DNA from: Actinomycetota bacterium
GTDB lineage: Bacteria; Actinomycetota; Acidimicrobiia; Acidimicrobiales; Ilumatobacteraceae
Direction of reading: 5' to 3'
DNA: 38,005 bases
Assembly: GCA_009726095.1 (NCBI GenBank)
Contig: WLMZ01000020.1
Span: 1-38,005, forward strand
Both the position numbers and the translations under genes were made by a program. Of the stretch, positions 26,388-36,430 are shown one piece after another; position 1 is the stretch's first letter; every line of letters starts with the position of its first letter. A model generated the notes under the pieces. The model was not told where the DNA came from. It worked only from the letters and a program-made list of their open reading frames with translations, and ran no database searches.

Positions 26388-27659
26388 ATGACCGCCCCCG
26401 CACCCGAAGCCGTCGCCGACCTGCTCGCCTACCTCGATGCGTCACCGTCTCCCTGGCACGCCGTGTCGTCCACGGTGCAGCGGCTCGAAGGCGCAGGTTT
26501 CCAGCAACGCAGCGAAACCGCAGCGTGGGACAGCGTGCCCGCCGGGTTCGTGGTACGCGGCGCCGCCATCGTCGCCTGGCGTCAACCCGATCACACCGAT
26601 GCTGCATCGCCGTACCGGATCGTCGGCGCCCACACCGACTCACCGGGGTTACGGATCAAGCCGCGGCCCGACACCGGAATGCTCGGCTGGAAGCAGCTGG
26701 CGGTCGAGGTCTACGGCGGTGCGCTGCTGAACTCGTGGCTCGACCGCGATCTCGGCGTGGCCGGTCGGGTGGTGCTCACCGATGGCTCCTTTGTCGATGT
26801 AGCAGTGCATGAGGGCGTTGCGCGGGTGCCGCAGCTGGCCATCCATCTCGACCGAGAGGTCAACGACAAGGGGCTGGTGCTCGACAAACAGCAGCACCTC
26901 AACCCGGTGTGGGGAACGGGTTCGCCCGCCGACGGCGACTTCGCCGATTGGCTCGCAGCTCAACTGCACGTGGCCGTCGATCAGATCGCGTGGTGGGACC
27001 TGTGCCTGTTCGATGTCACCAGAGCTGCGCTCATCGGCGCTGATCGTTCGCTCATCGCCAGTGCCCGTCTCGACAATCTGGCCAGTTGCTGGGCCGCCAC
27101 GGCATCGCTGGTTGCGGCGCCACCCACCCGGCACACATCGGTGATGGCGCTCTTCGACCATGAAGAGGTCGGGTCCGAGAGCGCTACGGGCGCCAGCGGT
27201 CCACTGCTGAGCACCGTGCTCGAACGACTCGTGCATGGCCGCGGCGGCGACCGCGACGCGTTCCACCGCGCCATGGCGGCATCGTCGTGCGTGTCGGCCG
27301 ACAACGCTCACGCCGTGCACCCCAACTACCCAGAGCGCCACGAGCCCGGGCACCGGCCACTCGTCAACCAGGGTCCGGCCATCAAGGTGAACGCCAACCA
27401 GCGCTATGCCACCAGTGCACAGACCGCCGTCACCTTCCAGCGTGCGTGCGAGACGGCCGGCGTGCCGTGGCAGGTGTTCGTGTCGCGCAACAACATGCCC
27501 TGCGGTTCGACCATCGGACCGATCACCGCCACGCGCCTTGGCATCCCCACCGTCGATGTCGGTGTGCCCCAACTCTCGATGCACTCGGCACGCGAGTTGT
27601 GTGGCGCAAAGGATCCGGTCTTTCTCACCCGGGCGCTCACCGCTTACTTCGACTCCTGA
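26388..27659 (+). CDS. M18 family aminopeptidase (aspartyl aminopeptidase type)
   Basis: A 423-residue zinc aminopeptidase that removes N-terminal, often acidic, residues. Metal and catalytic motifs: GAHTDSPGLRIKPRPD (H82, D84), FDHEEVGSESATGA with the general-base Glu, VSADNAHAVHPNYPERHEP, and near the C-terminus VGVPQLSMHSARE with a last His. CGSTIGPITATRLGIP is also typical. Start ATG 26388 leaves one base after the phosphatase stop; an in-frame upstream start at 26367 would overlap that gene. No signal peptide, so cytosolic. Confidence 0.95.
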   Translation: MTAPAPEAVADLLAYLDASPSPWHAVSSTVQRLEGAGFQQRSETAAWDSVPAGFVVRGAAIVAWRQPDHTDAASPYRIVGAHTDSPGLRIKPRPDTGMLGWKQLAVEVYGGALLNSWLDRDLGVAGRVVLTDGSFVDVAVHEGVARVPQLAIHLDREVNDKGLVLDKQQHLNPVWGTGSPADGDFADWLAAQLHVAVDQIAWWDLCLFDVTRAALIGADRSLIASARLDNLASCWAATASLVAAPPTRHTSVMALFDHEEVGSESATGASGPLLSTVLERLVHGRGGDRDAFHRAMAASSCVSADNAHAVHPNYPERHEPGHRPLVNQGPAIKVNANQRYATSAQTAVTFQRACETAGVPWQVFVSRNNMPCGSTIGPITATRLGIPTVDVGVPQLSMHSARELCGAKDPVFLTRALTAYFDS

Positions 27660-27673
27660 GCACCCGGGGGTGC
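27660..27673. terminator. Short hairpin between convergent aminopeptidase and acyltransferase genes
   Basis: GCACC CGGG GGTGC plus one extra pair, in the 21-base gap between the two stop codons. No T tract. Weak candidate. Confidence 0.2.
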
Positions 27674-27680
27674 AGGCGGT

Positions 27681-28360
27681 CTAGTTCAGGCCGACGTGCG
27701 CCTGAGCCGCGTCGAACAGCACCTGGAGTTCTGCGTGTAGTTCGGCGGTGAGCCGCTTCACCTCGGTGCGCGGCGCACGACCACGTTCGTCGGTGACCGG
27801 ATAGATGGGCCTGCCGACGATGACGTGCACCTTGCGCGGGTAGATGAACTTGGCGCCCTTGGGCATCACCCGCTCGGAACCGCCGATGCCCACGGGGATG
27901 ACCGGCACCCGGCCACGGCACGCCACGTAGGCGGCACCCTCGAAGAGGGGTTGCACAACAGGACCCGACTTGCGTTCACCCTCCGGGAACATCACCAACG
28001 GCTCGCCGACGCTGAGCACATGGATGCAGCGCTTCAGGGCCTCGATGTCGATGGTGCCACGCGTGACCGGGAACCCACCCACCGACGAAAGCAGCCAGCC
28101 GAACGGCTTGTTCTTCCACATGCTGTCCTTGCCCATGAACCGCATGCGCCGACGGGTGACACCAGCGGCGATGGGGGTGTCGACATAGCTGCGGTGTACC
28201 GGGGCGAGCACATAGGCGCCGGTACGGGGCAGGTTCTCCTTGCCCTCCACCGTCATGCGCGTCAACAGCCGGACGAAGCCCGTGGCGATGGCCTTCCAGA
28301 ACTGGTACGACGCCTTGCTCCACAGACTCTGATCAGCAAAGAACGACTCAACCTCGCTCA

Positions 28361-28361
<1 letters not shown>
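27681..28361 (-). CDS. 1-acyl-sn-glycerol-3-phosphate acyltransferase-like protein
   Basis: A 226-residue PlsC-type acyltransferase at the cytoplasmic face of the membrane, which acylates lysophosphatidic acid or a related lipid. The HX4D catalytic motif is HRSYVD (H56, D61), with RFMGKDSMWK following, VTRG in the next block, and acceptor-binding FPEGER (125-130), then PVIPVGIGG. The short amphipathic N-terminal segment (about 20-35) may attach to the membrane. The GTG shares one base with the cmk stop (TAGTG), so it is coupled to cmk, an order known in actinobacteria. Confidence 0.92.
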
Positions 28362-30429
<2,068 letters not shown>

Positions 30430-30462
30430 TCAAACCTCGTTCTGTCGCTCATCGCACGCAAG

Positions 30463-30487
30463 AGCCGTAGCAGGCTACGGCTTTTTT
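30463..30487 (+). terminator. Intrinsic terminator reading on + strand
   Basis: AGCCGTAG, loop CAGG, CTACGGCT, then a run of six T. A perfect 8-bp stem with T tract. It works only for + transcripts, since the other side has no T run. It sits between two divergent genes (guaB1 on -, hydrolase on +), so no annotated + gene ends here. Confidence 0.85.
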
Positions 30488-30508
30488 CGACCCATGTGCG
30501 TCGTCGGT

Positions 30509-30514
30509 TATCGT
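30509..30514 (+). promoter_or_regulatory. Candidate -10 box, leaderless, for hydrolase-tsaC
   Basis: TATCGT, seven bases before ATG 30522. It lies downstream of the terminator at 30463-30487. It also argues against the in-frame GTG at 30513, which falls inside the box. Confidence 0.5.
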
Positions 30515-30521
30515 GTCGCCC

Positions 30522-31208
30522 ATGGCAGCACCGGTTGTTCTCGTTCATGGCTGGGGAGGGTCGTTCAAGACCACCTGGCAAAAGAGCGGTTTCACCGCCC
30601 TGTTGGAAGATGTCGACCGCAGCGTGATCGGCGTCGACCTGCTCGGCCACGGCGAGGCACCCAAGCCCCACGACCCCCTGGCCTATGCCGACCTGACCAC
30701 GCGCATCACCGACCTGTTGCCCGACGAGCCCGTCGATGCCGTTGGTTTCTCGCTCGGCGCCATCACGCTGTTGCGCCTGGCCTGCAGCGAACCACACCGC
30801 TTTTCGCGTCTGGTGCTGGCGGGCATCGGCGAGAACGTGTTCCGCAGCGACAACAGCGGCACCGAGCGTATTCTCGCCGCGCTCGATGGCACAGCGGACC
30901 CCAACGACAACATCGCCCGCCTCTTCGCACAGTACGCCGATCAGGCCGGCAACGACAAAGAAGCCCTTGCTGCGGTCATGCGCCGCCCGGCGGGCGGTCC
31001 GTTCACCCATGCGGAGTTGGCACGCGTCACCTGTCCCGTACTGGTGGTCATCGGCGACCTCGACTTCGCCGGCCCCGGCGACCGACTCGCCGAGGCCCTT
31101 CCAAACGCCGAGCTGACGGTGTTGCGCAAGGTTGATCACTTCGCCACACCCGAGGCGTTCTCGTTCATCGACGCGGCGCTCGAGTTCCTGGATGCCACGC
31201 CCGGATGA
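30522..31208 (+). CDS. Alpha/beta hydrolase
   Basis: A 228-residue alpha/beta hydrolase: oxyanion region VVLVHGWGGS (5-14), nucleophile GFSLGA (S77), acid in VVIGDLDFAGPGD and His in KVDHFATPE. The substrate is not evident. I start at ATG 30522, set by the -10 box. Its stop lies 10 bases before the GTG of the threonylcarbamoyl-AMP synthase gene, so they probably form one transcript. Confidence 0.87.
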   Translation: MAAPVVLVHGWGGSFKTTWQKSGFTALLEDVDRSVIGVDLLGHGEAPKPHDPLAYADLTTRITDLLPDEPVDAVGFSLGAITLLRLACSEPHRFSRLVLAGIGENVFRSDNSGTERILAALDGTADPNDNIARLFAQYADQAGNDKEALAAVMRRPAGGPFTHAELARVTCPVLVVIGDLDFAGPGDRLAEALPNAELTVLRKVDHFATPEAFSFIDAALEFLDATPG

Positions 31209-31218
31209 CCGCGCCGGC

Positions 31219-32142
31219 GTGACAGACCGCATCGATGAAGCGGTCGCCGTCCTGCGCCGTGGCGGGTTGGTGGGCATGCCCACCGAGACGGTCTATGGAC
31301 TCGCCGCCGACGCGTCCAACGAGGCAGCAGTGCGGCGCATCTTCGCAGCCAAGGGCCGGCCAGCGGATCATCCGCTGATCGTGCACCTGGCCTCGGCCGA
31401 CGACCTGACATCGTGGTCGTCGGCGGTACCGGCCAGCGCCCGACTGCTCGCCGAAACGTGCTGGCCAGGTCCGCTCACCGTGCTCGTGCCCAAGGCGGCG
31501 CATGTGCTCACCGTGGTCACCGGTGGCCGCGACACCGTCGGGCTGCGCGTGCCGGCACATCCCCTTGCCCTCGACCTGCTCCAACGGTTCGGCGGCGGGC
31601 TGGCGGCGCCATCCGCCAACCGTTTCGGCCACGTGTCGCCCACCACCGCCGAACACGTCCGCTCCGACCTCGGCGACGCTGTCGATCTGGTGCTCGATGG
31701 TGGCCCCTGCCCCATCGGTGTCGAATCGACCATTGTCGACTGCACGTGCGATCCGCCGCAGGTGTTGCGGCCGGGTGGCATCCCCAACGAGGTGATCGCC
31801 CGCCTGCTCGATGCCGGCCTCGGCTTGACGATGCAACCCGCCGGGGGCCCGAGCCGCGCCAGTGGCATGCTGGCCTCGCACTATGCGCCGCGTTGTCGCG
31901 TCGAGATCGCCGAGTCAGCGGGCGATGCAGCTGCGCGTGCGTCCAGCCTGCAGGACAACGGGCTACGCGTCGATGTGCTCGACCCCACCCCCGATCTCGT
32001 CATCGCCGCACAACAGCTCTATGTGTGGCTGCGTGCAGCCGACGAACGCGGTCTCGACGTCTTGGTCGCGGTGCTTCCGCCGGCAGTCGGGCTGGGACAC
32101 GCCATCCGCGACCGACTGATCAAGGCTGCCGGTCTCGGCTGA
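31219..32142 (+). CDS. tsaC: L-threonylcarbamoyladenylate synthase (TsaC/Sua5)
   Basis: Makes threonylcarbamoyl-AMP from Thr, bicarbonate and ATP for the t6A modification at position 37 of ANN-decoding tRNAs. The 307-residue protein is of the longer Sua5 type: the YrdC domain has GMPTETVYGLAADA, the KxR motif in AAKGRPADHPLIVH, and SAN in AAPSANRFGHVSPTTAEH; a linker with SGMLASHYAPR leads to the C-terminal Sua5 domain. GTG 31219 puts the N-terminus about 15 residues before the first conserved strand, as expected; ATG 31192, inside the hydrolase gene, is the alternative. Convergent with the J-domain gene. Confidence 0.93.
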   Translation: MTDRIDEAVAVLRRGGLVGMPTETVYGLAADASNEAAVRRIFAAKGRPADHPLIVHLASADDLTSWSSAVPASARLLAETCWPGPLTVLVPKAAHVLTVVTGGRDTVGLRVPAHPLALDLLQRFGGGLAAPSANRFGHVSPTTAEHVRSDLGDAVDLVLDGGPCPIGVESTIVDCTCDPPQVLRPGGIPNEVIARLLDAGLGLTMQPAGGPSRASGMLASHYAPRCRVEIAESAGDAAARASSLQDNGLRVDVLDPTPDLVIAAQQLYVWLRAADERGLDVLVAVLPPAVGLGHAIRDRLIKAAGLG

Positions 32143-32166
32143 CCCGTTGCAGAGGCACGACCGAGA

Positions 32167-32754
32167 TCACTCGAAGACGCCGGGCTGATTGAGGTTTTGC
32201 ACCCACATGTCGCGCACGTCGTCGAGCAGCGGCGGTGCGCCATCACCCGAGGGGGCCACCGTGATGCTGACCGTGGATGCTCCCGCGTCCGGCACCAGAT
32301 CGAGACGGCACCAGCACTCGGCGGGTTCGCGGAGATGCACCTCCAAGACGTATGGAGGATCGTCGACCAGCACCTCACCCACCCACGACGTGACCACCAG
32401 CAACGCTTCGAAGGCCTCGGCCGGTAGGGCAGCGACGACGAACGACGGCACATCGTGCTGCACCCGCCCGGATCGATGTTGGCCGGGCGTTGGGCGGCCC
32501 GCCGCAGCGGTCGGCGATGTGGTCGCAGGATCGGGTGTTGAAGTAGCACCGACGGGTGCCTCGGGGAGCGGGCGGCGCCCGGTGAGATGTCCAACGGCAG
32601 CATCAAAAGCTGCATTGAGCACGCGCATGTCGTCGGCGTTACCGCCCCTGTCCGGGTGACGATCGAATGCCAGCCGACGCCGCGCCACGCGCACCTCTGC
32701 CAAAGACGCAGCCCGGTCGAGGCCGAGCAACTCGAAGGGGTCGGGAGCGGTCAC
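32167..32754 (-). CDS. J-domain (DnaJ-like) protein with unknown C-terminal domain
   Basis: A 195-residue protein. The N-terminal J-domain is DPFELLGLDRAASLAEVRVA...DRHPDRGG, with the HPD motif at 33-35 that stimulates Hsp70 ATPase. A Pro/Thr/Ala-rich linker (about 70-105) leads to a C-terminal domain of about 90 residues (SFVVAALPAEAFEALLVV to MWVQNLNQPGVFE) that I do not recognise. It lacks the Gly/Phe and zinc-finger regions of DnaJ, so it is a class III J protein; its client is probably bound by the C-terminal domain. GTG start overlaps the xylulokinase stop in GTGA. Confidence 0.82.
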   Translation of the reverse strand: MTAPDPFELLGLDRAASLAEVRVARRRLAFDRHPDRGGNADDMRVLNAAFDAAVGHLTGRRPLPEAPVGATSTPDPATTSPTAAAGRPTPGQHRSGRVQHDVPSFVVAALPAEAFEALLVVTSWVGEVLVDDPPYVLEVHLREPAECWCRLDLVPDAGASTVSITVAPSGDGAPPLLDDVRDMWVQNLNQPGVFE

Positions 32755-34181
32755 GCCATGCGGTCGCGCAGGCCCGCATACGCAGCGCGAACGACGGCTG
32801 CGGCATCGTCGGTGACCGAACTGGATCGGGCCACCTCGTGGTGCGAGCCGAGCCCCCACCGTGCCGCCAACGTGGCCGGATCGATTTCCTGCAGTACGAC
32901 AGCCGCCTGCACGCACGCTCCGGCCGCCACCGCCTGCTCGGCATCAGAGCACACCACGGGAAGGTCGCAGAGGTCGGCAAGGATCTGGCGATAGGCCAGC
33001 GAGTGTGCCCCGCCGCCGGTGACGACGACCCGTCCGATGCCGGGAACCTGGGCCCGGAGGGCGTCGAGGCCATCGAGCAGGCCACAGACGACACCCTCGA
33101 CAGCCGCCCGTGCAACCTGCTCGCGGGAGGCGTCTGAGCGCAGGCCAGCGAGGACACCGGTGGCCTTGGGGCGGTTCGGCGTACGTTCGCCATCGAGGTA
33201 CGGCAACAACGTGACACCATTTGCACCCAGTGGGGCCGCCAGTGCAAGCGCATCGAGACCGCCGTGGTCAACACCGAGCAGCCGGGCGATCGCATCGGTG
33301 ACCCGGGTGGCGTTGAGCGTGCAGGCCAACGGCAGGAAGCGGCCCGAGGCATCGGCGAACCCGGCGATCGACCCCGAGGCATCGGCGACCGGTTGCTCTG
33401 CAACGGTGTACACCGTGCCCGATGTACCGAGCGAGATCACCGCATCACCCGGCTGCAGCGCAAGACCGAGTGCAGCGGCCATGTTGTCACCGGTACCCGG
33501 CGCCACCACCGCATCACGCCAGGTACCCGCAGGCTCGAACGGCCCGAGGACGTGTGGCACCACGTGGGTCCAATCACGACCGGAGTCGATGATGGCGAGC
33601 AGGTCCCAGCAGTACTCCCCCGTTGCCGCCGACCAGTACCCCGTGCCGCTGGCGTCGCCGCGGTCGGTGAACATGGCGCCGGTGAGCTGGTAGGTCATCC
33701 AGTCGTGAGGCAGCAGCACGTGGGCAAGGCGTTGCCAATTGTCGGGTTCGCTGCGGTGCAACCACGACAACTTGGCGATGGTGAACGCTGCCACCGGCAC
33801 GCTGCCACACGCCGCAGCCCAGTCGGCCGCACCTCCGGGCAGCTGCTTCAGCAGCCATCCGGCGTCAGGCGCACACTCAGTGTCGTTCCACAGCTTGGCC
33901 GGGCGGATGACATCGCCTGGCTCGTCGAGCGCGACCATGCCGTGCTGCTGGCCGGCAACACTGATGGCCGCCACGCTGGGCGCACCGGCTTGTTGCCAGG
34001 CACCCTCGAACGCCGACCACCACATGGCGGGGTCCTGCTCGCTCCTGGGCGGAGTCGTGGGCGTGTGTGCCACGATGCCACGCGAAACAACCTCGCCGCT
34101 GTCGAGATCGCGGACCTCCACCTTGGTGGAACCCGTCGACGAGTCGACGCCTGCGATCTGATTCAGCGCGAACGAGGCCAT
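32751..34181 (-). CDS. xylB: Xylulokinase-like FGGY carbohydrate kinase
   Basis: Phosphorylates D-xylulose (or a related ketose) with ATP. The 476-residue protein has the N-terminal phosphate loop GVDSSTGSTKVEV (11-23), SVAGQQHGMVAL, LWNDTE, the catalytic-region DRGDASGTGYW and the C-terminal FGGY-type VISLGTSGTVY and VVTGGGAHSLAYRQILADL. The QQHGMV motif is the usual xylulokinase signature. No xylose isomerase or pentose transporter is nearby, so the substrate is by similarity only. The ATG has a TANNNT box six bases upstream and no ribosome site. Confidence 0.92.
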   Translation of the reverse strand: MASFALNQIAGVDSSTGSTKVEVRDLDSGEVVSRGIVAHTPTTPPRSEQDPAMWWSAFEGAWQQAGAPSVAAISVAGQQHGMVALDEPGDVIRPAKLWNDTECAPDAGWLLKQLPGGAADWAAACGSVPVAAFTIAKLSWLHRSEPDNWQRLAHVLLPHDWMTYQLTGAMFTDRGDASGTGYWSAATGEYCWDLLAIIDSGRDWTHVVPHVLGPFEPAGTWRDAVVAPGTGDNMAAALGLALQPGDAVISLGTSGTVYTVAEQPVADASGSIAGFADASGRFLPLACTLNATRVTDAIARLLGVDHGGLDALALAAPLGANGVTLLPYLDGERTPNRPKATGVLAGLRSDASREQVARAAVEGVVCGLLDGLDALRAQVPGIGRVVVTGGGAHSLAYRQILADLCDLPVVCSDAEQAVAAGACVQAAVVLQEIDPATLAARWGLGSHHEVARSSSVTDDAAAVVRAAYAGLRDRMA

Positions 34182-34187
34182 GAGCCA

Positions 34188-34193
34188 ACAGTA
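34188..34193 (-). promoter_or_regulatory. Candidate -10 box, leaderless, for xylulokinase and J-domain protein
   Basis: Minus strand TACTGT, then six bases, then ATG 34181. It lies in the 48-base gap after the nitroreductase gene. Confidence 0.5.
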
Positions 34194-34229
34194 GCGGCGA
34201 CCATTGATCCCGGCGAAGGGCGTTCGGGA

Positions 34230-34907
34230 CTAACGGCGCCGGGGACCCGCCTGGGTGAATTCGGTCCCGGGCGGATCGACTGCCCAGACCGGCGCTTCAC
34301 CCCACATCTCCTCGAAGACCAGTTCGCCAAGGGGCCGCCGCCGGACGGGACCGTGCGAGCCGGCGGGACGGCCGAGCGTGATGCACGCGGAGAGCGCCAC
34401 CTGCTCGGGAATCGACAGCAGTTCGCGCAGCTCGGCCTCGACCATCTGGTGCCACATCGTGAGCGCGCCTCCGTATCCCAACGCCCGCGCCGCCAGCAAC
34501 AGGTTCTGACACGCCGGGTAGACCGACGCACCCTCGTACGGATTCGGCGCACGATGCCGCTGCATGCAGGCCAGCACGATGACCGGCACATCCTCGATGT
34601 GATCCACGTAGTGCTGCATCGTTGCGGCCATGCGCGCCTTGGGCGAGTCGTCCCTCGCGCCCGACCCCTCGATGTACCCGTCGGCGTGTAGCTTGGCCGC
34701 CCAACCCGCCCTGAACGACGAGCCGAGCAGCGCCTTCGCGGCTGTTGCCTGTGAACCGTCACGTAGCACCATGAACCGGAACGGCTGACGGTTGCTGCCG
34801 CTCGGTGCCCGTGATGCGTGCCACAGGATGCTGGCCAGATCGTGGTCGGGAATCGGCGCGTTGGTGTAGCGGCGCACGGCGCGGGTGGTGGCGAGGCCCT
34901 CGAGCAA
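34230..34907 (-). CDS. Nitroreductase-family flavoprotein (TTG start proposed)
   Basis: A nitroreductase-fold protein of 225 residues from the proposed start. Family blocks: LATTRAVRRYTNAPIPDHDL, then ASRAPSGSNRQPFRFMVLRD (FMN-phosphate contact), YPACQNLLLAARALGYGGALT, and IPEQVALSACITLGRPAG. The cofactor is probably FMN; the substrate is unknown. I choose TTG 34907 because a perfect GGAGGTGATC ribosome site lies just upstream and homologues begin at this helix. The same frame stays open to an ATG at 34991 (253 residues), whose extra N-terminus has no family similarity and no ribosome site. About 48 bases separate it from xylulokinase. Confidence 0.85.
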   Translation of the reverse strand: MLEGLATTRAVRRYTNAPIPDHDLASILWHASRAPSGSNRQPFRFMVLRDGSQATAAKALLGSSFRAGWAAKLHADGYIEGSGARDDSPKARMAATMQHYVDHIEDVPVIVLACMQRHRAPNPYEGASVYPACQNLLLAARALGYGGALTMWHQMVEAELRELLSIPEQVALSACITLGRPAGSHGPVRRRPLGELVFEEMWGEAPVWAVDPPGTEFTQAGPRRR

Positions 34908-34910
34908 TGA

Positions 34911-34920
34911 GATCACCTCC
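34911..34920 (-). promoter_or_regulatory. Perfect Shine-Dalgarno sequence inside the longer nitroreductase frame
   Basis: GGAGGTGATC, a 10-base match to the 16S 3' end complement, with eight bases between GGAGG and TTG 34907. It decides that start. Confidence 0.6.
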
Positions 34921-35062
34921 GCATCCTTGTGCACCACGACCCGAGCAGGGTGGAATTCGCTGCCGGTGGTGGCAGAGTGGTCGACGGCCATCGGGGTACG
35001 ACGATGAGCAGTTGACCTTTACCGGCAACTCAGCGGTTCGACTCCGCGCTTGGCCACCAACG

Positions 35063-35566
35063 ATGAACACGCCAGCGCCACAGGCCGACCCAGGGTCTGC
35101 CGCGGCACCTATTCCGGAACCGAGATGGCTCGTTCTGGTGGTGGCCACGGCAGCAAGCGCACTCTTGTTCGCGTTCGTCCTCTCACCGCGGACTGCACTG
35201 TTCTGGTATGTCTTCCCGCTGTTCGGGCTAGGCGGTTGTTACCTCGTGCAATTCCGATCGGAGTTCCCTGCGCAATGGAGGCTGACCTTCGCTGCCACCA
35301 CCGTCGTGAGTGTCGTCGCGCTTGCGCTGAACTGGCCGTTCTCCGGTCACGTGCTCTGGAACATCCTCTTTCTCGGTCACGCGTACATGACCGGCAAACG
35401 TCGTTCCGCGTGGACGTGGCTGCTGTTGGTGTCGTTGCTCCACCTGTTCGCGATGAAGGTTGCCTTTCAGACTGGTCGCGATGTGGGAGGCGCCTTCATT
35501 TCCGTTGCCCTTGCGATGATCGTCCTGCTCGCCCTCGAGCATCGAGATGGCATCCGGCCGGCATAG
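35063..35566 (+). CDS. Multi-pass membrane protein, function unknown
   Basis: A 167-residue hydrophobic protein. By eye there are five to six membrane segments, starting about 23 (LVLVVATAASALLFAFVL), 45 (ALFWYVFPLFGLGG), 74 (LTFAATTVVSVVALAL), 94 (SGHVLWNILFLGH), 117 (WTWLLLVSLLHLF) and 144 (FISVALAMIVLLAL). Short loops hold Arg/Lys pairs (TGKRRSAWT). I do not recognise the family. The start is ATG 35063; neither ribosome site nor -10 box is clear. Its stop falls exactly where the minus-strand methyltransferase fragment loses similarity, which suggests that it lies at a rearrangement junction. Confidence 0.7.
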   Translation: MNTPAPQADPGSAAAPIPEPRWLVLVVATAASALLFAFVLSPRTALFWYVFPLFGLGGCYLVQFRSEFPAQWRLTFAATTVVSVVALALNWPFSGHVLWNILFLGHAYMTGKRRSAWTWLLLVSLLHLFAMKVAFQTGRDVGGAFISVALAMIVLLALEHRDGIRPA

Positions 35567-35709
35567 TCGGCGAGCACGTCTGTCAGCAACGCTCGGTCGA
35601 GCGGTCCCTCCACCGCCCAGCTGATGCTGGTCCCGATCAACGGCGCGTACACCTCGGCTGTCTCGTCGTAGGCCGCTCTGGTCGATGACACGTGGTTCGG
35701 TTCCGTCAT
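35551..35709 (-). pseudogene. Truncated SAM-dependent methyltransferase, N-terminal ~52 residues only
   Basis: From ATG 35709 the minus strand encodes STRAAYDETAEVYAPLIG and later PLDRALLTDVLADYAG. This is the usual N-terminus of class I methyltransferases of the type that begins with AxYDxxAxxYxxL and PLDRALL before the SAM loop. The expected DVGCGxG SAM-binding loop never appears. The frame stays open to 35467, but the rest is antisense of the membrane-protein gene. The ATG lies seven bases after the upstream hydrolase stop, so it was probably the next gene in that operon. No remaining part is found in other frames nearby. Confidence 0.65.
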
Positions 35710-35716
35710 CGAACAG

Positions 35717-36391
35717 TCACTCTGCCGACAACACGAACTCCTCGATCGCCTCCGCCACCTGCGCAGCATGGGTCGACTCGTGCATCGAGTGGTCACCGCC
35801 GGCGATCACCCGCAGGCGCGCACGGGGGACTTTGCGTTCGAGGTATTGACCCGACACCACGTACTCCGGACGATCCAGCTCGCCGGCGAGCACCAAGACC
35901 GGTACGGCAATCTCGGCCAGCCGGTCCATCACGATGGAGTCGTTCTGCAAGTTCAGATTGGTGACCTGCGGAGCAACACCAAACTTGTGCGCATTGCGTC
36001 GCGAGCGCTCGTTCCATGCCTCGCGTTTGTCGGCGTCCCGAAACCCCGGGCCGGTGTTGATCACGACGATGGCGCGGGCTACACCGGGACGCGTTGCGGC
36101 GTGGGCCAGCGCGAGGTAACCGCCGAGCGAATGGCCGACGAGGACTGCTGGGGAGTCGAGCGTTGCCAGTACGTCATCGATGTCGGCGAGTGCCAGGTCA
36201 CGCGTATACGCATCGGGGTCGTCCGGCACCGACGAGCCACCGTGGCCCAGTAGATCGACGGCAAGCACCTCGAAATGCAGCCCGAGCAAACTCATGCACT
36301 GCGCCCACGTGGCGGCCGATGACCCCAGCCCGTGCACGAACACGATGGGCGGAGCCCCGGCCGTACCGCCCCTCACCACATTCAGCCTCAT
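35717..36391 (-). CDS. Alpha/beta hydrolase
   Basis: A 224-residue alpha/beta hydrolase: VFVHGLGSSAATW (17-29), LLGHGGSS, nucleophile GHSLGGYLA (S88), acid in VLAGELDRPEYV and His in GGDHSMHEST. The set resembles the esterase/haloalkane-type group of small hydrolases; the substrate is unknown. The start is ATG 36391 with GAGGG five bases upstream. The next frame downstream is the truncated methyltransferase. A 14-bp perfect palindrome and a CATACT box lie upstream. Confidence 0.88.
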   Translation of the reverse strand: MRLNVVRGGTAGAPPIVFVHGLGSSAATWAQCMSLLGLHFEVLAVDLLGHGGSSVPDDPDAYTRDLALADIDDVLATLDSPAVLVGHSLGGYLALAHAATRPGVARAIVVINTGPGFRDADKREAWNERSRRNAHKFGVAPQVTNLNLQNDSIVMDRLAEIAVPVLVLAGELDRPEYVVSGQYLERKVPRARLRVIAGGDHSMHESTHAAQVAEAIEEFVLSAE

Positions 36392-36416
36392 CGTCGCCCT
36401 CGCCTGCCCGTCATCG

Positions 36417-36430
36417 CCATCGATCGATGG
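36417..36430. promoter_or_regulatory. 14-base perfect palindrome at the hydrolase promoter
   Basis: CCATCGATCGATGG. A candidate -10 box for the hydrolase (CATACT on the minus strand, 36439-36434) would place the transcription start at about 36427, inside the palindrome. The rest of the 219-base gap (36392-36610) holds only a GCGCGATCGCGC palindrome at 36541. Confidence 0.4.

Noticed and set aside
35228-35550. Remainder of the methyltransferase in another frame (simple frameshift)
   Set aside because: No minus-strand frame here contains the DVGCGxG loop or later methyltransferase motifs.
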